Positions 62,397 to 64,000 of a stretch of 64,000 nt of DNA are shown in pieces. This stretch comes from Salinivirga cyanobacteriivorans (GTDB lineage: Bacteria; Bacteroidota; Bacteroidia; Bacteroidales; Salinivirgaceae). A model generated the notes under the pieces. That model was not told the DNA's origin and did no database searches. It worked only from the letters and a program-made list of their open reading frames with translations. The stretch lies in assembly GCF_001443605.1 (NCBI RefSeq), contig NZ_CP013118.1, positions 1,933,501 through 1,997,500 on the forward strand. Direction: 5' to 3'. The translations under genes and the position numbers were made by a program. Each line of letters begins with the position of its first letter. The first letter of the stretch is position 1.

Positions 62397-63167
62397 TTAT
62401 CTAATGTTACTATCAAACTCCTCACGCATACGCATGGTTTCTCGTTGCATGAAACCCTCCACATAAGCTTTCAGCTCCTTGTTGTCGGTAGTTTGTATGG
62501 ATTTGCCGACTTTCACTCCTACGTATCTTTTGGGTACACCGGCCCGGCGAATAAAATGGGGTACAAAAAGATCTTTGCCCACCCAGGCATCATCCGGATT
62601 CTTGTATTCAATAGCCACGGGATACACAGGAAAATTGTTGTTCGATGCTATGCGGTAGGTGCTTTCCCGGATTGGTCCTAACCCAGGTCCACGATGGGTG
62701 GTACCCTCGGGATAAATAATTAATGACTGATTGTTGAGCAATACATTTTCCATTTTCCGGATATTCTCAATGCGGCTGTTCATGCTACTTCGGTCTATTT
62801 GAAGCACATCGTATATTCTAATTCCCCTGCCCAGCATTGGCCAGCTCGCAACTTCTTTTTTGGCAATGATCCGTCCCGGGTTGATGGCCAGGTTAATAAA
62901 AATATCGATATAAGATCGATGATTCGAAAGTATAAGTGCCGGCTTATCGGGTTTTTCTTCATACTCCACATGAACCTTTACACCCATAATGCTTAACATA
63001 TTTCGACACCAGTAACTCATATATGCCCGAAGTAATTCCTGAGGCTTTTTTTTGTAAAAAATATCTATCCCTGCTACAATTAAATACAGCACAAAGGTAA
63101 ACAAAACAGCCACCAACAGGCGTCCTATAGCCAAAGGAGAAAGCAATACAATTTTCAGCTTATTCAT
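62397..63167 (-). CDS. 1-acyl-sn-glycerol-3-phosphate acyltransferase (PlsC-like)
   Basis: 256 residues from ATG 63167; the frame to 63206 overlaps the upstream gene. N-terminal membrane helix (about 8-30, LLSPLAIGRLLVAVLFTFVLY). The acyltransferase H-x4-D motif is in LSNHRSYID, and YPEGTTHRGPG is the EGT-type substrate motif. It acylates lysophosphatidate in membrane lipid synthesis. Its start overlaps the patatin stop by 8 bases, so both are coupled. Confidence 0.9.
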   Translation of the reverse strand: MNKLKIVLLSPLAIGRLLVAVLFTFVLYLIVAGIDIFYKKKPQELLRAYMSYWCRNMLSIMGVKVHVEYEEKPDKPALILSNHRSYIDIFINLAINPGRIIAKKEVASWPMLGRGIRIYDVLQIDRSSMNSRIENIRKMENVLLNNQSLIIYPEGTTHRGPGLGPIRESTYRIASNNNFPVYPVAIEYKNPDDAWVGKDLFVPHFIRRAGVPKRYVGVKVGKSIQTTDNKELKAYVEGFMQRETMRMREEFDSNIR

Positions 63168-64000
63168 GCTCAAGTACTTTTTTGGTTTGCTGTCTGCCGT
63201 AAGCAATCAGCTCTTCAGCTTTATTGAACTCAAAAGTATCGGCAGATTCACGTGACAGTTCTACCAAAACATCGGGATGATACCTTTGAATAAGCTCCAT
63301 TGTGTAAGATTCCTGCATCATTTCAAATGAACGAAAGAGCACACCATAAAGACCGGGTTTTTTTGTTGTTTTAGTCTTTTTAAAATGAAAGACCTTCCTC
63401 ACATTTTCTTTCCATTGATGAAAAACTTTTTCTGACTGCTCCTGCTCTTTTTTAGTACGCACATTCTCCGGCATTTCATAAGGAATTCTGGCATTGAGGT
63501 TGACTGCAATCATTTTTTCCGTGTCGCTGAGTTCATACACGCTCATTGGCATGGGATTAGTAACGGCACCATCGACCAAAAGTGCACCATTCAGCTGAAA
63601 TGGTGTAAACACACCGGGAATAGAAACAGAGGCGTGTATAGCAGTAATAAGATCACCTTTATCAAAAACCACGGGTTCATGCTTCACAATATCACCTGAT
63701 ACAGCCCGGTAACGTATGGGCAGGTCTTCAATATTTACATCGCCCATTAATTTGCGCATCTCTTTCATAATGCGATCGCCTTTGATAAAACCCCGGCTAC
63801 TAAAGGTTACATCAAAATAACGCATTACGTCAATGCGATCGAGTTTTTTTACCCATTCTTTAAATGCATTGAGCTTACCTGCAGCATAAAAACCACCAAT
63901 TAAGGCGCCAATGCTACTGCCTGCAATTGCACTAATATTCCACCCATTGGCTTCCAATTCCTCAATCACTCCTATTTGCGCGAGCCCTCTTGCTCCACCA
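63160..64000 (-). CDS. Patatin-like phospholipase, RssA type (5' end outside window)
   Basis: Runs to the window's right edge on the minus strand; about 280 residues visible. The start lies outside: the last bases (63969-64000) still give GGARGLAQIGV, the oxyanion-hole segment of patatins. The serine nucleophile is in AGSSIGALIGGF and the aspartate in LVDGAVTNPMP, completing the Ser-Asp dyad. A C-terminal extension (about 90 residues with a basic part HFKKTKTTKKPG) follows the patatin core. The coupled PlsC-like gene suggests lipid remodelling: one cuts acyl chains, the other adds them. Confidence 0.92.
   Translation of the reverse strand, partial: GGARGLAQIGVIEELEANGWNISAIAGSSIGALIGGFYAAGKLNAFKEWVKKLDRIDVMRYFDVTFSSRGFIKGDRIMKEMRKLMGDVNIEDLPIRYRAVSGDIVKHEPVVFDKGDLITAIHASVSIPGVFTPFQLNGALLVDGAVTNPMPMSVYELSDTEKMIAVNLNARIPYEMPENVRTKKEQEQSEKVFHQWKENVRKVFHFKKTKTTKKPGLYGVLFRSFEMMQESYTMELIQRYHPDVLVELSRESADTFEFNKAEELIAYGRQQTKKVLEHE

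Noticed and set aside
1..64000. CRISPR array, tRNA or rRNA genes, prophage
   Set aside because: Scanned by eye; no regularly spaced repeats, no tRNA-like GGTTCGA arms with acceptor stems and no phage genes were seen.

Overview
The window looks like a chromosomal segment of a Bacteroidota bacterium, most plausibly in the Bacteroidales/Marinilabiliales range, with an AT-rich genome. The evidence is a SusC/SusD outer-membrane pair, a secreted protein with a type IX secretion (Por) C-terminal tail, a FISUMP lipoprotein, many lipobox proteins, and several promoters of the Bacteroidota form TTTG/TTG-N(16-20)-TAnnTTTG. No rRNA, tRNA, CRISPR array, phage module or plasmid gene was seen.

Layout. 1-4320 (+) is the end of a surface-polysaccharide operon. 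It makes a UDP-2,3-diamino-2,3-dideoxy-hexuronic acid by a WbpA/B/E/D-type route, and it contains a CitE/HpcH-like CoA-lyase that does not belong to that route. 4519-6997 holds a MATE exporter, an unknown protein and a DUF134 regulator. 7018-12359 (-) is the export side of capsule or exopolysaccharide production (a protein with three SPOR-like repeats, Wza-like, Wzc-like tyrosine kinase) plus a small membrane protein. 12426-17190 carries an oligopeptide-binding lipoprotein and a large BNR-repeat secreted protein. 17267-23752 is housekeeping: metG, ldcA-yraN-comF, a glutathione peroxidase, tadA and a duplicated membrane protein. 23822-29794 (-) is a SusC-SusD-lipoprotein operon with no neighbouring enzymes. 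30280-36622 has a Kbl-type acyltransferase, a DEAD-box helicase, ruvC, glnS and folB.

36646-38412 is an insertion sequence lodged in a terminator hairpin and bounded by 21-bp direct repeats. Its first ORF is an AbrB-like domain. The DDE transposase lies in the -1 frame after an A9 run, so the two may be joined by programmed frameshifting. Right of it are two tandem paralogous secreted proteins, then rpmE2, a GlmU-like protein, lon, a LiaF-like protein, a FISUMP lipoprotein and aspS. 47169-52531 (-) is an envelope cluster: CorC/GldE-like, a small membrane protein, LptC-like, TPR, outer-membrane protein and coaX. 52793-57541 (+) has an outer-membrane protein, Kdo transferase waaA and B12-dependent ribonucleotide reductase. 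57854-57928 (-) is a strong candidate small structured RNA. The right end has two envelope proteins, a cyclophilin-FKBP pair, class I fructose-bisphosphate aldolase, a PlsC acyltransferase and a truncated patatin.

The most unusual items are the frameshift-fused AbrB/transposase element in a terminator, the hairpin RNA near 57.9 kb, and the CoA-lyase inside the diamino-uronate operon. All calls come from reading the sequence and recalling family features; no database search was run.
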